DNA of 52,650 nt. It comes from an uncultured Opitutales bacterium. Its GTDB lineage: Bacteria; Verrucomicrobiota; Verrucomicrobiia; Opitutales; Intestinicryptomonadaceae. The translations under genes and the position numbers were made by a program. The stretch lies in the NCBI GenBank assembly GCA_944389175.1, contig CALXLK010000013.1:1-52650 (forward strand), given 5' to 3'. The notes beneath the pieces are model-generated. The model saw only the letters and a program-made list of their open reading frames with translations. It had not been told where the DNA came from and searched no databases. Positions 33,041-43,728 of the stretch are shown piece after piece (the first letter of the stretch is position 1; each line of letters opens with the position of its first letter).

Positions 33041-34735
33041 TTATTTGATTTTCTGTGTTTTTAACACTTCGGCGCCCAGTTTCGAAGAAATTTCGCACAG
33101 GGGGTAAATTGGGGTATCGCATATGTCAACGAATCCGCTTGCCGTGTTTTCGCCGTTGTGCTTTCCAGAGGTCGGGGGATCGCTATAGCGCATCCAATGC
33201 AGCCCTATCACGCCGGGATTGGCCATCGTTCTACGCGCGTAGTCGGCGAACATGTCGCATTGCAGTGCGGTTGTTTGCACGGGGTTGAACCCGCCCCCAA
33301 ACACTCCGCGGTCGGTGGCGCAAAAGTTAAATTCGCATGCGAGAATCGGGCGGCGCGGGCAATTTTTTGGCAGCTTGAGATCCTCGGGTTTTAGGCTGTA
33401 GCACACCAGGCTTACGACATCGGCGTATTTTGCCGCTGTGCAAAGCAACCGGGCGTCTTTGGGATATTCTTGAAAGCGGCAGCCCAAGTAGAGGACATCG
33501 GCGTCAACGCGTTTTAGCGCACGTGCGCATACGCTGAAAAACCTCTCGTAGTAGGCTCCGGTAAACTCGCGCACGTCAATGAGCCCCTCGGCGGTCTTAG
33601 GCGGCATGCTCGATCGTTCGAGAAAATCCTCCCAATTGCGGTAGTCGCTTCCCCAGGACTCGTTTAGCGCTGATATTGGCCCGTATTTGTCTTTTAGCAT
33701 GCCCGCAAAAAATATTTTTGCAGGCTGGCCCGGCGGGGAGGCGAGCGTCTGGGCTGCGATATCGGCGCCGTTGTACTGCCAGCCGATCTTGTAGCCGGAA
33801 AAGACCCCGATACAGTAGGGCGATGTAATCTCCCTTTGTACGGCTTGATATTCGGCGAGCTGCCCGTCGGGAAATTTATCGTCGAAATAGTCGGGCACAT
33901 TTGCCCCGAGGTTTCTACCGGCTGATTTTTCATATGAAATGTAGCGCGTTTTTGCTATTCCCGCCGTCACTACAAACGGCATTTTTGCCTCTTGGATGAA
34001 CTCGGCGTTCGACCAGTTGCCTATGGTGTTCATGCCCCATGAAAGCAACCTCTCTTTTGCCCGCCTAAAATACGATTTTTTATCGGCGTATTTTAAGTTT
34101 TTATTGCGCTCTTCGAAGTTAAAGAAGATCGATTTTCTCCTGTCATATGGCAGTTTCGATTGGTAGCGGGGCTCCTCAACCGCGTTCCCGCTGAAATAGC
34201 TACGCCTATGGCTTATCCGCGTTCCGCTGCTTTGGGCTACGGCGTTTATTCCGTAACTCCAAAAAATATTGCCCTTGGGCGTTGCAAAAAAATATCTGTT
34301 GCCAGCCTCTACAACCCTAAAATGCCTCGAATTGCCGAAGTTTAGGGAACATATTGTCCCGCCGAACTCGTCGAGAGCGGTGAGGTTTCGTTTGTGGGCG
34401 CCCAGCCACAGCGTCTCTTGGTCATACCGCTTTTTAAAGTCGGATTCGCCCTTAAGCTTGTCCGGCCAGTCTTTGTGAATGAATTGGCCGAATTCATCTA
34501 TGAAGGGGAAGAATTTTTCCCGGGTGAAGCTTTTTAGCTGCGGGTTGTTTTTTAGGAAAAAATCGTTGAATGGCGACTGGCTGATGTTGTCGAAGGCGCC
34601 TTCGTCTTGAGCCCATTGAGGAGCTTCTTTTGAGACTTCGGCGGCGCTTTCGGGCAGACCCGATGGAAGGTAGGCCAGGCAAATCGGCACAGACGCCATG
34701 AGAAATGCAATTGAGGCGGCTTCGCGTTTATTCAT
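33041..34735 (-). CDS. agarase-like clan GH-A protein, acid/base residue lost
   Basis: The 564-residue secreted protein is the third of three tandem paralogs. It has a signal peptide (about 1-21) and the shared segments FFPFIDEFGQFIHKDWP and FATPKGNIFWSYGINAV, and it lacks the N-terminal jelly-roll domain of the other two. The probable nucleophile Glu468 in PILACEFNF is kept, but the acid/base Asn-Glu of the paralogs (DNELSW) is Tyr315-Lys316 here (SGYKIGW). It may be inactive, bind sugar only, or use another residue. AAGGGAAAG lies before the ATG and only 12 bases separate it from the upstream gene, so the two are probably one operon. Confidence 0.8.
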   Translation of the reverse strand: MNKREAASIAFLMASVPICLAYLPSGLPESAAEVSKEAPQWAQDEGAFDNISQSPFNDFFLKNNPQLKSFTREKFFPFIDEFGQFIHKDWPDKLKGESDFKKRYDQETLWLGAHKRNLTALDEFGGTICSLNFGNSRHFRVVEAGNRYFFATPKGNIFWSYGINAVAQSSGTRISHRRSYFSGNAVEEPRYQSKLPYDRRKSIFFNFEERNKNLKYADKKSYFRRAKERLLSWGMNTIGNWSNAEFIQEAKMPFVVTAGIAKTRYISYEKSAGRNLGANVPDYFDDKFPDGQLAEYQAVQREITSPYCIGVFSGYKIGWQYNGADIAAQTLASPPGQPAKIFFAGMLKDKYGPISALNESWGSDYRNWEDFLERSSMPPKTAEGLIDVREFTGAYYERFFSVCARALKRVDADVLYLGCRFQEYPKDARLLCTAAKYADVVSLVCYSLKPEDLKLPKNCPRRPILACEFNFCATDRGVFGGGFNPVQTTALQCDMFADYARRTMANPGVIGLHWMRYSDPPTSGKHNGENTASGFVDICDTPIYPLCEISSKLGAEVLKTQKIK

Positions 34736-34747
34736 ACCAACTTTCCC

Positions 34748-36883
34748 TTAGTTTGCGGCGCCATTTAAGCGCCTATTATACATGTTCTTTGCCAATTCCC
34801 TGAGGGAGTCGACGAATTCGTACACTGGGGTATCGCATATATCCACCAGCCCCGAACAGAAATTTTCGCCGTCGTTGTCGCGCCCCGACGCTATCTGGTC
34901 TGACCACCTAAACCAATGCACGCCGACAATCCGGGGATTGTCGAGAGCGCTGTTTACGTAGTTGTTGTTTGCCTTTATTCTGTCCTTCATAGTGCGGTAC
35001 GGGCGCAGGCCGCCGCCGAATACTCCGGCATCGAGATTGCAGAAATGGTATTCGCCTACTATTATGGGCTTGTCCACCGCGCCTTCCGGGTTGCTGAGGT
35101 TGTCGGCGGCATCTTTATACCAGTTGTAGGCTACTATGTCGGCATAGCGCGCGGCTTCGGTCCTTACCAAGTCGTTGCTCCAGGCAAATCGGCACGAGAT
35201 GTACAGGGCGTTCTCGTCGACGCTTTTTAGCGCCTGGCGGCACGTCTTAAAATACATTTGGTAATATTGGATTTCTATGGCGCGCAGATCGGCTTCCGCG
35301 GCCTTTGTCTTCGGCTGAAAGTCGTCGCGCGAGAGGAAATCAGAGAAGTCTTTGTAGTCCGATTTCCACGCATCATTTAGGGATTTTATATCCTTATATT
35401 TTACCTTGAGCATGTCCCTAAAGGCAAGTTTTGCAGGCTGGTCGGCAGGCGACTGCACAATGGCCCGCGCCAGCTGCAGATGCTGCGTCTGCCAGGAGAG
35501 TTCGTTATCGATGAACACTCCCATGCAATACGGATTTTTTATGAAAAATTCCGACTTTTTCATGAGGCTTATAGTATCCGTCAAAAACGCGGGGTCGAAA
35601 TAGTCGGCAACGTCGCTCCAGTATGCGGCGATTTTTGTCTTCGATTTAAGCTTGCGCTTGCATACCGAATTTAACGAGTAGGCAAACGGAGCTTTTGCCG
35701 TGGTCAAAATCTTTCCCCAGGAAAATCCGCCGTAGGTGTTTATGCCCCATCTCGACATGCGCTTTTCCACGATAGCGGAATATATTTGGGGCCATTGCTT
35801 GCCGTATTTGAGATCGAGGTTTCTCTCTTCAAACTTGAAGCACCTGTGCGGCTCTTTGTACAAGTGGCGGGTTCTGTAGCTCGTTGTAATATATTCTTTA
35901 TCAAATCCCCCGTTTTGGCTGTCTGCAAAGTACGATTGCCGCCCGTCGATGGGCGTAGGCGAGAAAAGCGCCACGGAGTTTACGCCCAGAGACCAGAATA
36001 AATTTCCCTCGGGCGTTATAAAAAACCATTTGCCGTTTACCTTTTGGGTGCGGAATCGCCCTGTCGCCTCGAATTTGTATTTGGGATTGATGTAGCCGAA
36101 ATATTTGTCGGTGGCGGGCAGGGGGCCGAGCTTTTCGTAATGATTCTCCTCCTCTTGTGTCCGTTTTTTGAGATCTTCGTCGGAATGAACTTTGTTCGGC
36201 CACTCTTTGTGGATAAATTGCCCCCAGCGGTCGATAAACGGGAAGAATTGCTGTTTTGTCATGCCCAACAACTGGGGATTATTTCCAAAAAATTTGCCTG
36301 AAAAGGGAATATTTCTGACGCCGAAGAAAACGTCTTTTTCGAACAGCCAAGACGGGGCTTTTATTTTTTCCACCTTAAAATTGTCGATTGCAATTTTAGA
36401 GGCGGTGTCCCTGGTGCTTATGAAAAACATTGGATCTGCATTGAGCTTTGCCGCGGCCGAATAAAGGGTAATTTTGCCTTTTTGGCCCGTCTTTCCTCCG
36501 AAATAGGAGGCGTCGTCGTTTATTATTTGCTGGCCGTCATGCCTCTGAATTGCGGCTACGCAAAGCTGCGTCCCGTTGTACGATAGGATTTTGTAGTCGA
36601 AGCTTATCTTGTATATGCAGCCGTCCGTATTGAGCGTGCCTGTCTTAGGATATTTAATGACCATCGGATAGCCCGTTTTGACGTCGGTAAAGTCGGCTAC
36701 CAAAGAGTTTTCTCCGCTTGAAAACCCGGGCACATTTTCCACGACAGAACGCCGCGTGTTAAAGTACACGTTTTTTACGAAATTATCCGATACTTCTTCA
36801 AATTTTTCCTCCAGCACAACCTCCGCGGCGTTGCATGCGCAGGATAGCGTGATTGCAGCAAGTATGCTTGCGTGTTTCATCAT
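34748..36883 (-). CDS. secreted agarase-like clan GH-A glycosidase
   Basis: The 711-residue paralog carries an N-terminal jelly-roll domain (about 20-155, CBM-like) followed by the GH-A barrel. Acid/base Glu461 is in FIDNELSWQ and the likely nucleophile Glu611 is in PIIVGEYHF. Such Asn-Glu and Glu pairs, with the segment WFFITPEGNLFWSLGVN, resemble beta-agarase (GH50-like) and GH42-type enzymes. The signal peptide ends near ACNA; the Cys could also serve as a lipobox. It is the first gene of an operon with the 33041 paralog. The exact polysaccharide is not known. Confidence 0.82.
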   Translation of the reverse strand: MMKHASILAAITLSCACNAAEVVLEEKFEEVSDNFVKNVYFNTRRSVVENVPGFSSGENSLVADFTDVKTGYPMVIKYPKTGTLNTDGCIYKISFDYKILSYNGTQLCVAAIQRHDGQQIINDDASYFGGKTGQKGKITLYSAAAKLNADPMFFISTRDTASKIAIDNFKVEKIKAPSWLFEKDVFFGVRNIPFSGKFFGNNPQLLGMTKQQFFPFIDRWGQFIHKEWPNKVHSDEDLKKRTQEEENHYEKLGPLPATDKYFGYINPKYKFEATGRFRTQKVNGKWFFITPEGNLFWSLGVNSVALFSPTPIDGRQSYFADSQNGGFDKEYITTSYRTRHLYKEPHRCFKFEERNLDLKYGKQWPQIYSAIVEKRMSRWGINTYGGFSWGKILTTAKAPFAYSLNSVCKRKLKSKTKIAAYWSDVADYFDPAFLTDTISLMKKSEFFIKNPYCMGVFIDNELSWQTQHLQLARAIVQSPADQPAKLAFRDMLKVKYKDIKSLNDAWKSDYKDFSDFLSRDDFQPKTKAAEADLRAIEIQYYQMYFKTCRQALKSVDENALYISCRFAWSNDLVRTEAARYADIVAYNWYKDAADNLSNPEGAVDKPIIVGEYHFCNLDAGVFGGGLRPYRTMKDRIKANNNYVNSALDNPRIVGVHWFRWSDQIASGRDNDGENFCSGLVDICDTPVYEFVDSLRELAKNMYNRRLNGAAN

Positions 36884-36907
36884 CGTATTACTCTTTTTTT
36901 GGGGGAT

Positions 36908-36936
36908 ACACTATTGCTGTTATGTGCATGGGTCAA
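36908..36936 (-). promoter_or_regulatory. promoter of the 34748-36883 glycosidase gene
   Basis: On the minus strand TTGACC, 17 bases, TAGTGT. The -10 match is poor, but the position and -35 agree with the promoters of the other secreted proteins. The -10 ends 24 bases before the ATG. Confidence 0.45.
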
Positions 36937-36972
36937 GAATAATTTTTTAAGGATTATTTATCATCTTGTAAT

Positions 36973-37008
36973 AAAAAATGGCACACGGCAATTTTTGCCG
37001 TGCGCCAT
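36973..37008 (-). terminator. intrinsic terminator of the 37023-39182 glycosidase gene
   Basis: On the minus strand ATGGCGCACGGCAA pairs with TTGCCGTGTGCCAT (one G-T) around a 3-base loop and is followed by TTTTTT. It starts 14 bases after the stop. Confidence 0.92.
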
Positions 37009-37022
37009 AAGTAGTTTGCGTT

Positions 37023-39182
37023 TTATTTCGCGGGTTTTGCCTCCAGGCGAGTCTTGTACATGGTGTCGGCGAGCTTGCGTATGGAATCCACAAACGGATA
37101 GATTGGGGTGTCGCAAATATCGACAAGCCCGACGCTGTAGTTTTCGCCGTCGCCGTCTCTGCCCGATGTCACCTGGTCCGACCATCTGAACCAGTGCGCG
37201 CCCACTATATACGGATTTTGCAACGCTCCGGTTATGTATTTGTTGTTTGCCGCGATTCGTTCGGCCATAGTGTCTCTGGGGCGCAGGCCGCCGCCAAAGA
37301 CGCCGGCGTCTTGGTTGCCGAAATGGTATTCGCCTATGATAATGGGTTTATCGACGGATCCATCGGGGTGCTTGAGATCGGTTGTGGTGTCTTTGTACCA
37401 GTTGTAGGCAACTATATCGGCATAGCGCGTGGCAGCCTTGCGGACGATCTCGTTGCTCCAGGCAAAGCGGCATGATATGTACAAGGCGTTCGGGTCAGCG
37501 GCCTTGACGGCGTCGCGGCACGTTTTAAAGTATGTGTCGCAGTGCATCTCTTCTATTTTTGCAAGATCCGCTTTTGCCTGTTTCGTTGACGGCGTAAAAT
37601 CGTCGCGCGCGAGAAAGTCAGAAAAATCCTTATAGTTTGACTTCCACGCCTTGTTTAGAGCTTCTATGCTTTTGTATTTGTTCTGCAAATATTGCTTAAA
37701 TACGATCTTTGCGGGCTGGTCGGCGGGCGAACGCACGATTGCTCTTCCTAGCGCCAGATTCTCATTCTGCCAAGGCAGCTCGTTGTCTACAAATACGCCA
37801 ATGCAATAACTGTCTTTGAGCGCTTTCGGGTATCTTGCAATATTTTTAAATGTATTCTCGCGGAATTTAGGGTCGAAGTAATCCGGAACCGGGCGCCAGT
37901 ACTCGACGAGTTTCCCCTTGGATACGAGCCGGCGCGCGCTGCCGGCGCTTGCCGTGTGCATGTATGGCACCTTCGCGTTCTTCGATACGAAACCCTGAGT
38001 CCAGCAACCGAGGGTGTTTATGCCCCACTTTAAGGCGCGATTGCGCACCACGGCATGGTAGGTCTGGCGCCACTGCGGCCCGTATTTAAGATCCATGTTT
38101 CTGAGCTCAAAACTGAAGCACATATGGGGTTTTTTATACTTGTGCCGCGTCTGGTAGCTCATGCTCGAGTATTTTTTGTCGAATCCGCCGTTGAAGTAGT
38201 CGGCAAAATAGGTCTCTCTTTCGCTATAGCACGTCGGCGCATACAGCCCCACCGTGTTGACGCCCATCGACCAGAAGAGATTGCCTTCGGGCGTTATCAA
38301 GAACCACTTGCCGTCCACTTTTTGGGTGCGGAAGCGCCCTGTCGCCTCAAACTTATATTTGGGATCGATATGCCCCATGTATTTGTCGAGGTTTGCCACA
38401 TCGCTTATATTTTCATAGTATTTTGCCTCTTCGGCAGTGCGCTTTTTGAGATCTTCGTCGGAATGCACTTTGTTCGGCCATTCTTTGTGTATGAACTGTC
38501 CCCAGCGGTCGATAAACGGGAAGAATTGTTCCTTCGTCATAGTCATCAACTGGGGATTGTTTTTCAAAAAGGGCCCCGAGAAAGGCGAAAAATTTAGTCC
38601 CCATATCGGATTATCTTTAAACACCCATTCCGGCAAGGGGACTTTCTCCATCTTTAAATTATCTATTGCTATTTTAGCTCCGCTTGTTTTTGGGCTTATA
38701 AAAAAGAAGATGGGATGCTCATACGACTTGCCTTGGGACATGAGCTCTATTCTGCCTGTCGAGCCCGGAGTGGCGGAAAAGTATTTCGTAGCGTCGCCTA
38801 CGACCTTTCCCCCATTAAGGCGCTGTATTGCAGCCACACATTCGATATTTTTGGTAGCTGAGATAATCTTGTAGTCGAAGCTGACCTTCAGCACATTGCA
38901 CCCTAAATCGACTCCGCCCTTGATCGGATAACGAACAAGTAGCGGATATCCCTCTTTAGAATTTGAAAAATCCCCAACGAGCGATTTTTCGCCGGTTGAA
39001 AATCCGGGTACATTTTCTACCTTTACCGACGAAGCATCTAGATAGACTTTTTTGAGAAAATCATCCGATACGTCCTCAAACCCCTCGTTTACGATTACCG
39101 CCTCTTGTGCCAGTGCCGTGGCACAAATGAAGGCGCTTGCCATAATAGTTTTAGTTCTGTTTTTCATATATTGCATGTTCAA
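37023..39182 (-). CDS. secreted agarase-like clan GH-A glycosidase
   Basis: The 719-residue product is closely related to the 34748 paralog across its whole length, with the same two-part layout: jelly-roll domain about 25-160, then the barrel. The acid/base Glu468 lies in FVDNELPWQ and the nucleophile Glu618 in PIIIGEYHF. The signal peptide region is MKNRTKTIMASAFICATALAQ. The start at 39182 was kept because the promoter's -10 ends just 7 bases upstream; Met6 at 39167 is an alternative. It forms its own transcription unit with a strong terminator. Confidence 0.84.
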   Translation of the reverse strand: MNMQYMKNRTKTIMASAFICATALAQEAVIVNEGFEDVSDDFLKKVYLDASSVKVENVPGFSTGEKSLVGDFSNSKEGYPLLVRYPIKGGVDLGCNVLKVSFDYKIISATKNIECVAAIQRLNGGKVVGDATKYFSATPGSTGRIELMSQGKSYEHPIFFFISPKTSGAKIAIDNLKMEKVPLPEWVFKDNPIWGLNFSPFSGPFLKNNPQLMTMTKEQFFPFIDRWGQFIHKEWPNKVHSDEDLKKRTAEEAKYYENISDVANLDKYMGHIDPKYKFEATGRFRTQKVDGKWFLITPEGNLFWSMGVNTVGLYAPTCYSERETYFADYFNGGFDKKYSSMSYQTRHKYKKPHMCFSFELRNMDLKYGPQWRQTYHAVVRNRALKWGINTLGCWTQGFVSKNAKVPYMHTASAGSARRLVSKGKLVEYWRPVPDYFDPKFRENTFKNIARYPKALKDSYCIGVFVDNELPWQNENLALGRAIVRSPADQPAKIVFKQYLQNKYKSIEALNKAWKSNYKDFSDFLARDDFTPSTKQAKADLAKIEEMHCDTYFKTCRDAVKAADPNALYISCRFAWSNEIVRKAATRYADIVAYNWYKDTTTDLKHPDGSVDKPIIIGEYHFGNQDAGVFGGGLRPRDTMAERIAANNKYITGALQNPYIVGAHWFRWSDQVTSGRDGDGENYSVGLVDICDTPIYPFVDSIRKLADTMYKTRLEAKPAK

Positions 39183-39189
39183 TAGTGAG

Positions 39190-39218
39190 ATTCTGGAGGA
39201 AATTTTTCATCTTGTCAA
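39190..39218 (-). promoter_or_regulatory. promoter of the 37023-39182 glycosidase gene
   Basis: On the minus strand TTGACA, 17 bases, CAGAAT. The -10 ends 7 bases before the ATG at 39182, so transcripts starting there would be leaderless, and no Shine-Dalgarno is present. Confidence 0.6.
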
Positions 39219-39817
39219 GAGTTAAACGATTTATTAACGATGAATAATGATCTTCGTTGGTATTGCGCGCACCGAAAACAAACGTTTGAGACTATGCCTA
39301 TTTAAACGTCTGTATCTTGAATTATTAAAAATTGATGATATGTGAAACATTTTATCCATAACGCATGGGGTTGTACTCTGTTAGGTCGCCTCTTATATTT
39401 GCAAAACAACTGCTTTTTATTTTTCACATCTAATTTGAGGGCGGTTTGCCTTGGTTATTAGTAGATTTTCTTCTTTATGGCCGATTACCCCCTGGCAAAG
39501 ATTTTGAAATTCTGTCTTGCTCGTATGCTTTACATTAATCTTTAAATAGCGGTTTGGCATGCTTGCTGTTTGATTGCTTTATTTTCTCGTGCGTTCCTTG
39601 GCTTGAAAGTGCAATACGAGCACTTCCGCAACACGATTGAAGGCGCCTCTTTTTGCGGAGTATGATTCTTCGCAGGGCAAGGCTGATTATGTATTTTATT
39701 ACGTGTCTTTTTATGTAATGCGCGTCAGATAAGCCATACTAAACATTGGGTCCTTGCTTTGTATGTTTTTTAATTTTCCCGCGGTGAGCCCGCCATAAGG
39801 CCTTTTTTGCCCAAAAC
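39219..39817. other. long A/T-rich intergenic region upstream of the glycosidase genes
   Basis: About 600 bases without a gene that I can support. The stretch is more A/T-rich than the genes around it. A 10-bp palindrome at 39279-39288 is the only clear symmetrical element. Confidence 0.5.
39279..39288. promoter_or_regulatory. possible operator palindrome CAAACGTTTG
   Basis: The 10-base sequence CAAACGTTTG is a perfect palindrome with a central CG, about 60 bases upstream of the promoter of the agarase-like gene. A similar half site (TTTAAACG) lies about 12 bases away. LacI-type sugar regulators bind such sites, but no regulator gene is near, so this is tentative. Confidence 0.25.
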
Positions 39818-39846
39818 AAAAAAGCCCGCTTTTTACGGCGGGCTTT
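39818..39846 (-). terminator. intrinsic terminator of rpsA
   Basis: On the minus strand the perfect 9-base stem AAAGCCCGC / GCGGGCTTT is followed by a T run. It lies 40 bases after the rpsA stop. Confidence 0.88.
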
Positions 39847-39885
39847 CTTGGTATGTAAATATGCGCTAAGGCGCATGCCTTGGGG

Positions 39886-41547
<1,662 letters not shown>

Positions 41548-41561
41548 TATTTTCCTTGCGT

Positions 41562-41579
41562 CGTTTCCTTGCGGAAACG
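41562..41579 (-). promoter_or_regulatory. rpsA leader hairpin with GCAA loop
   Basis: On the minus strand CGTTTCC pairs with GGAAACG around the GNRA-type loop GCAA, ending 14 bases before the ATG. The same GCAAGGAAA string then occurs again as the ribosome binding site. A role in control of S1 synthesis is possible. Confidence 0.5.
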
Positions 41580-41776
41580 GGGTTGATTGTTAGTGTTTTT
41601 TTAGAATTTGACTACCCGGGCGCCTCATGCGCGCGGCAAACCTAAAAATATGAAGCGTCCAAGCTATATTTATGCCTTTTGACTATCAAGCTTTTTTTTA
41701 TTTATAATTTAAAAATATTGATAAAGGCGTGAGTTTTTGCGAAACTGCCGGTTCATACTTGCCTATCAAGATAAAA

Positions 41777-42475
41777 ATGCCTAACTACCGACACATAATT
41801 TGGGACTTCAACGGGACTTTGCTCGACGACCTGCAATACAACGTGGACACCTTTAATAAAATAGCCGAAGAATACGGCCTGGCCAAGGTCTCCCTCGAGA
41901 AATACCGACAAGAGTTTTCCTTCCCCGTCGTCGATTTTTACAAAAAATGCGGCTTCGACTTTTCAAAGCTCGATTTTAACGTCGTCGGCAGCCGCTTCAT
42001 AGAGGCCTATAAGGCGAACTTTTCCTCCTGCCGCATATACGATGCCGTTCCGTCGGTGCTCGAGGGGCTTCGCGCCCTCGGGTTCGGACAGAGCCTGCTG
42101 TCATCATGCATGGATTCCGACTTGCGGGCCGCCATCGATAAATTCGGCCTCTCAGGTTTCTTTTCCCCCATCGACGGCCTATCGGAACACGGCGGCTCGA
42201 AGACGCGACTTGCGCAACTGCACATCGGGAAAATCGGCGTACCCAAGTCTGGAATCGTTCTCGTGGGCGACACACTCCACGACTTCGCCGCGGCATCGGC
42301 GGCGGGGGTCGACTGCCTGCTGCTTGCCTGCGGGCACAATTCGCGCCAAAGATTGCAAAGCGCCGCAGTCCCCGTATTCGACAACCACCAGCAGCTCTTC
42401 GCCTACCTCGCCAATTCGTGCGCCTTTTCAGCCGCCGGCGCCAAAGCCAGACAGTGCGCGGCAAAGATTAAATAG
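41777..42475 (+). CDS. HAD-family hydrolase (phosphoglycolate phosphatase-like)
   Basis: The 232-residue product belongs to the haloacid dehalogenase superfamily. Motif I is DFNGTLLDD near residues 10-18 (Asn in place of the common Asp after the Phe), motif II LLSSC and motif IV GDTLHD, with a helical cap between I and II. The start at 41777 (ATG) was chosen over an in-frame GTG at 41729 because the phosphatase fold begins there. The substrate is unknown. A terminator follows about 105 bases after the stop. The C-terminus is Ala-rich. Confidence 0.85.
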   Translation: MPNYRHIIWDFNGTLLDDLQYNVDTFNKIAEEYGLAKVSLEKYRQEFSFPVVDFYKKCGFDFSKLDFNVVGSRFIEAYKANFSSCRIYDAVPSVLEGLRALGFGQSLLSSCMDSDLRAAIDKFGLSGFFSPIDGLSEHGGSKTRLAQLHIGKIGVPKSGIVLVGDTLHDFAAASAAGVDCLLLACGHNSRQRLQSAAVPVFDNHQQLFAYLANSCAFSAAGAKARQCAAKIK

Positions 42476-42579
42476 CGCGCGTTTGTTTTGTGTGCGCATA
42501 TGGCAATTTACAGCGCTCGCCACTTGCAAACGGCGCCTTGTTTGATTTTTCTCTCACAACTGTGAATTTGCCGCACAAG

Positions 42580-42611
42580 CGCGCTATTGCGTGGGCAAGG
42601 CGCGTTTTTTT
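42580..42611 (+). terminator. intrinsic terminator of the HAD gene
   Basis: CGCGC-TA-TTGC pairs with GCAA-G-GCGCG around loop GTGG and is followed by seven T. Confidence 0.72.
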
Positions 42612-42720
42612 ATTTGGCTATAAGTTTAATAAAGCTTTAGCGCGCCTATTTTCCTGGGAATGTGCACATAGAAAAGACGTTGCATATAGAAAGAACGTCT
42701 GCAGCGCGCATGAATTTAAA

Positions 42721-43605
42721 TTAATTATGGTTAAAATATAATAATGATGCAAGCCCTATTATCATCATTAGCGCCGAGGCTACCGGTAATTTACGCGGTC
42801 GGCCCATGTAGTAGTCCATCGCAAAAATTACCAGCGGCGACATGAGTGTCAGAGCGCTGACGTATGCGGGGTTAGGAACGTATTCCGAGCTCAGATTCCC
42901 GAAAAATATTGTGCTTGCGCTGGCTATCGACATGAGTATGCCCGCCTTTAGCACCTTGATACGGTTTGTTTTTTTCTCCAAGAAATCAACGCCGTGCTTT
43001 TTAGCGTAAAAAAGCATATTAAACATCCCGCTAATGAGTATTGATACGCCTCCGTAATAAACTGTGGCAGAGTAGAAATTGACCGCAGTCATGGCCTCTT
43101 TTCTGACTATGAGCATTATGGCAAATACTATTACTGCGGGCATCATGTAGCCTATCGCCCCCTTGCGCGAGGTTTTTTCCTGCGAGCGCGATAGGCCTTT
43201 AAAGCCCATTACTATGAGAGACAGAGCGCAAATTGTGCCGGCGAACATTTCTGGAGAATGCAGTAGACTAAAAAACTCTCGGTAGTCGAAAATCCACCAA
43301 AAGAAAGCCCCGAAGGCTATTGCCAAAACGCTTATTGTGCTCGTCGCAGCCGCGCCGTAGATTGCGCTGGAAGAGTAGAGGCGGGCGTTGAAGAAAGCAG
43401 ATAGAAGGCCTTCTGCTATTATTAGGCTCCAGAAATATGTTCCTCGCGGAAATTCGACGACAAACATCATCGGTATATATATAAAGCCAACGCAAATTCC
43501 GCGTATGCCCGATATCAAATGCCCGTTTAGTTTGTAATGCTGGTTGATTAGCATGGTAATTGCATTTAATACGGCAAATATCACTCCTGCTACAAACCAT
43601 TCCAT
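42721..43605 (-). CDS. DMT-type permease (EamA-like)
   Basis: The 294-residue membrane protein has about ten helices and the two-repeat layout of drug/metabolite transporters. The first repeat runs to about 145 and the second from about 155. The start at 43605 (ATG) was chosen because the earlier start is a TTG. Sequence marks for a substrate are absent. It ends 8 bases from the window of the HAD terminator's downstream region and has no obvious operon partner. Confidence 0.72.
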   Translation of the reverse strand: MEWFVAGVIFAVLNAITMLINQHYKLNGHLISGIRGICVGFIYIPMMFVVEFPRGTYFWSLIIAEGLLSAFFNARLYSSSAIYGAAATSTISVLAIAFGAFFWWIFDYREFFSLLHSPEMFAGTICALSLIVMGFKGLSRSQEKTSRKGAIGYMMPAVIVFAIMLIVRKEAMTAVNFYSATVYYGGVSILISGMFNMLFYAKKHGVDFLEKKTNRIKVLKAGILMSIASASTIFFGNLSSEYVPNPAYVSALTLMSPLVIFAMDYYMGRPRKLPVASALMMIIGLASLLYFNHN

Positions 43606-43675
43606 GTGCAGAAAAATCGTCAATAACGGCTCTGTATTAAGCCGTTTATTTTTACATGGATGGTCGTGTGCCTAT

Positions 43676-43701
43676 AAAAAAACGCCCGCATTGGGGGCGT
43701 T
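43676..43701 (-). terminator. intrinsic terminator of the YidE-type transporter gene
   Basis: On the minus strand AACGCCC pairs with GGGCGTT and is followed by T's. A T run on the other strand could also stop plus-strand transcription. It lies about 28 bases after the transporter stop. Confidence 0.78.
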
Positions 43702-43728
43702 TTTTTTGGGGGAAAAAAAGAATTTTGC

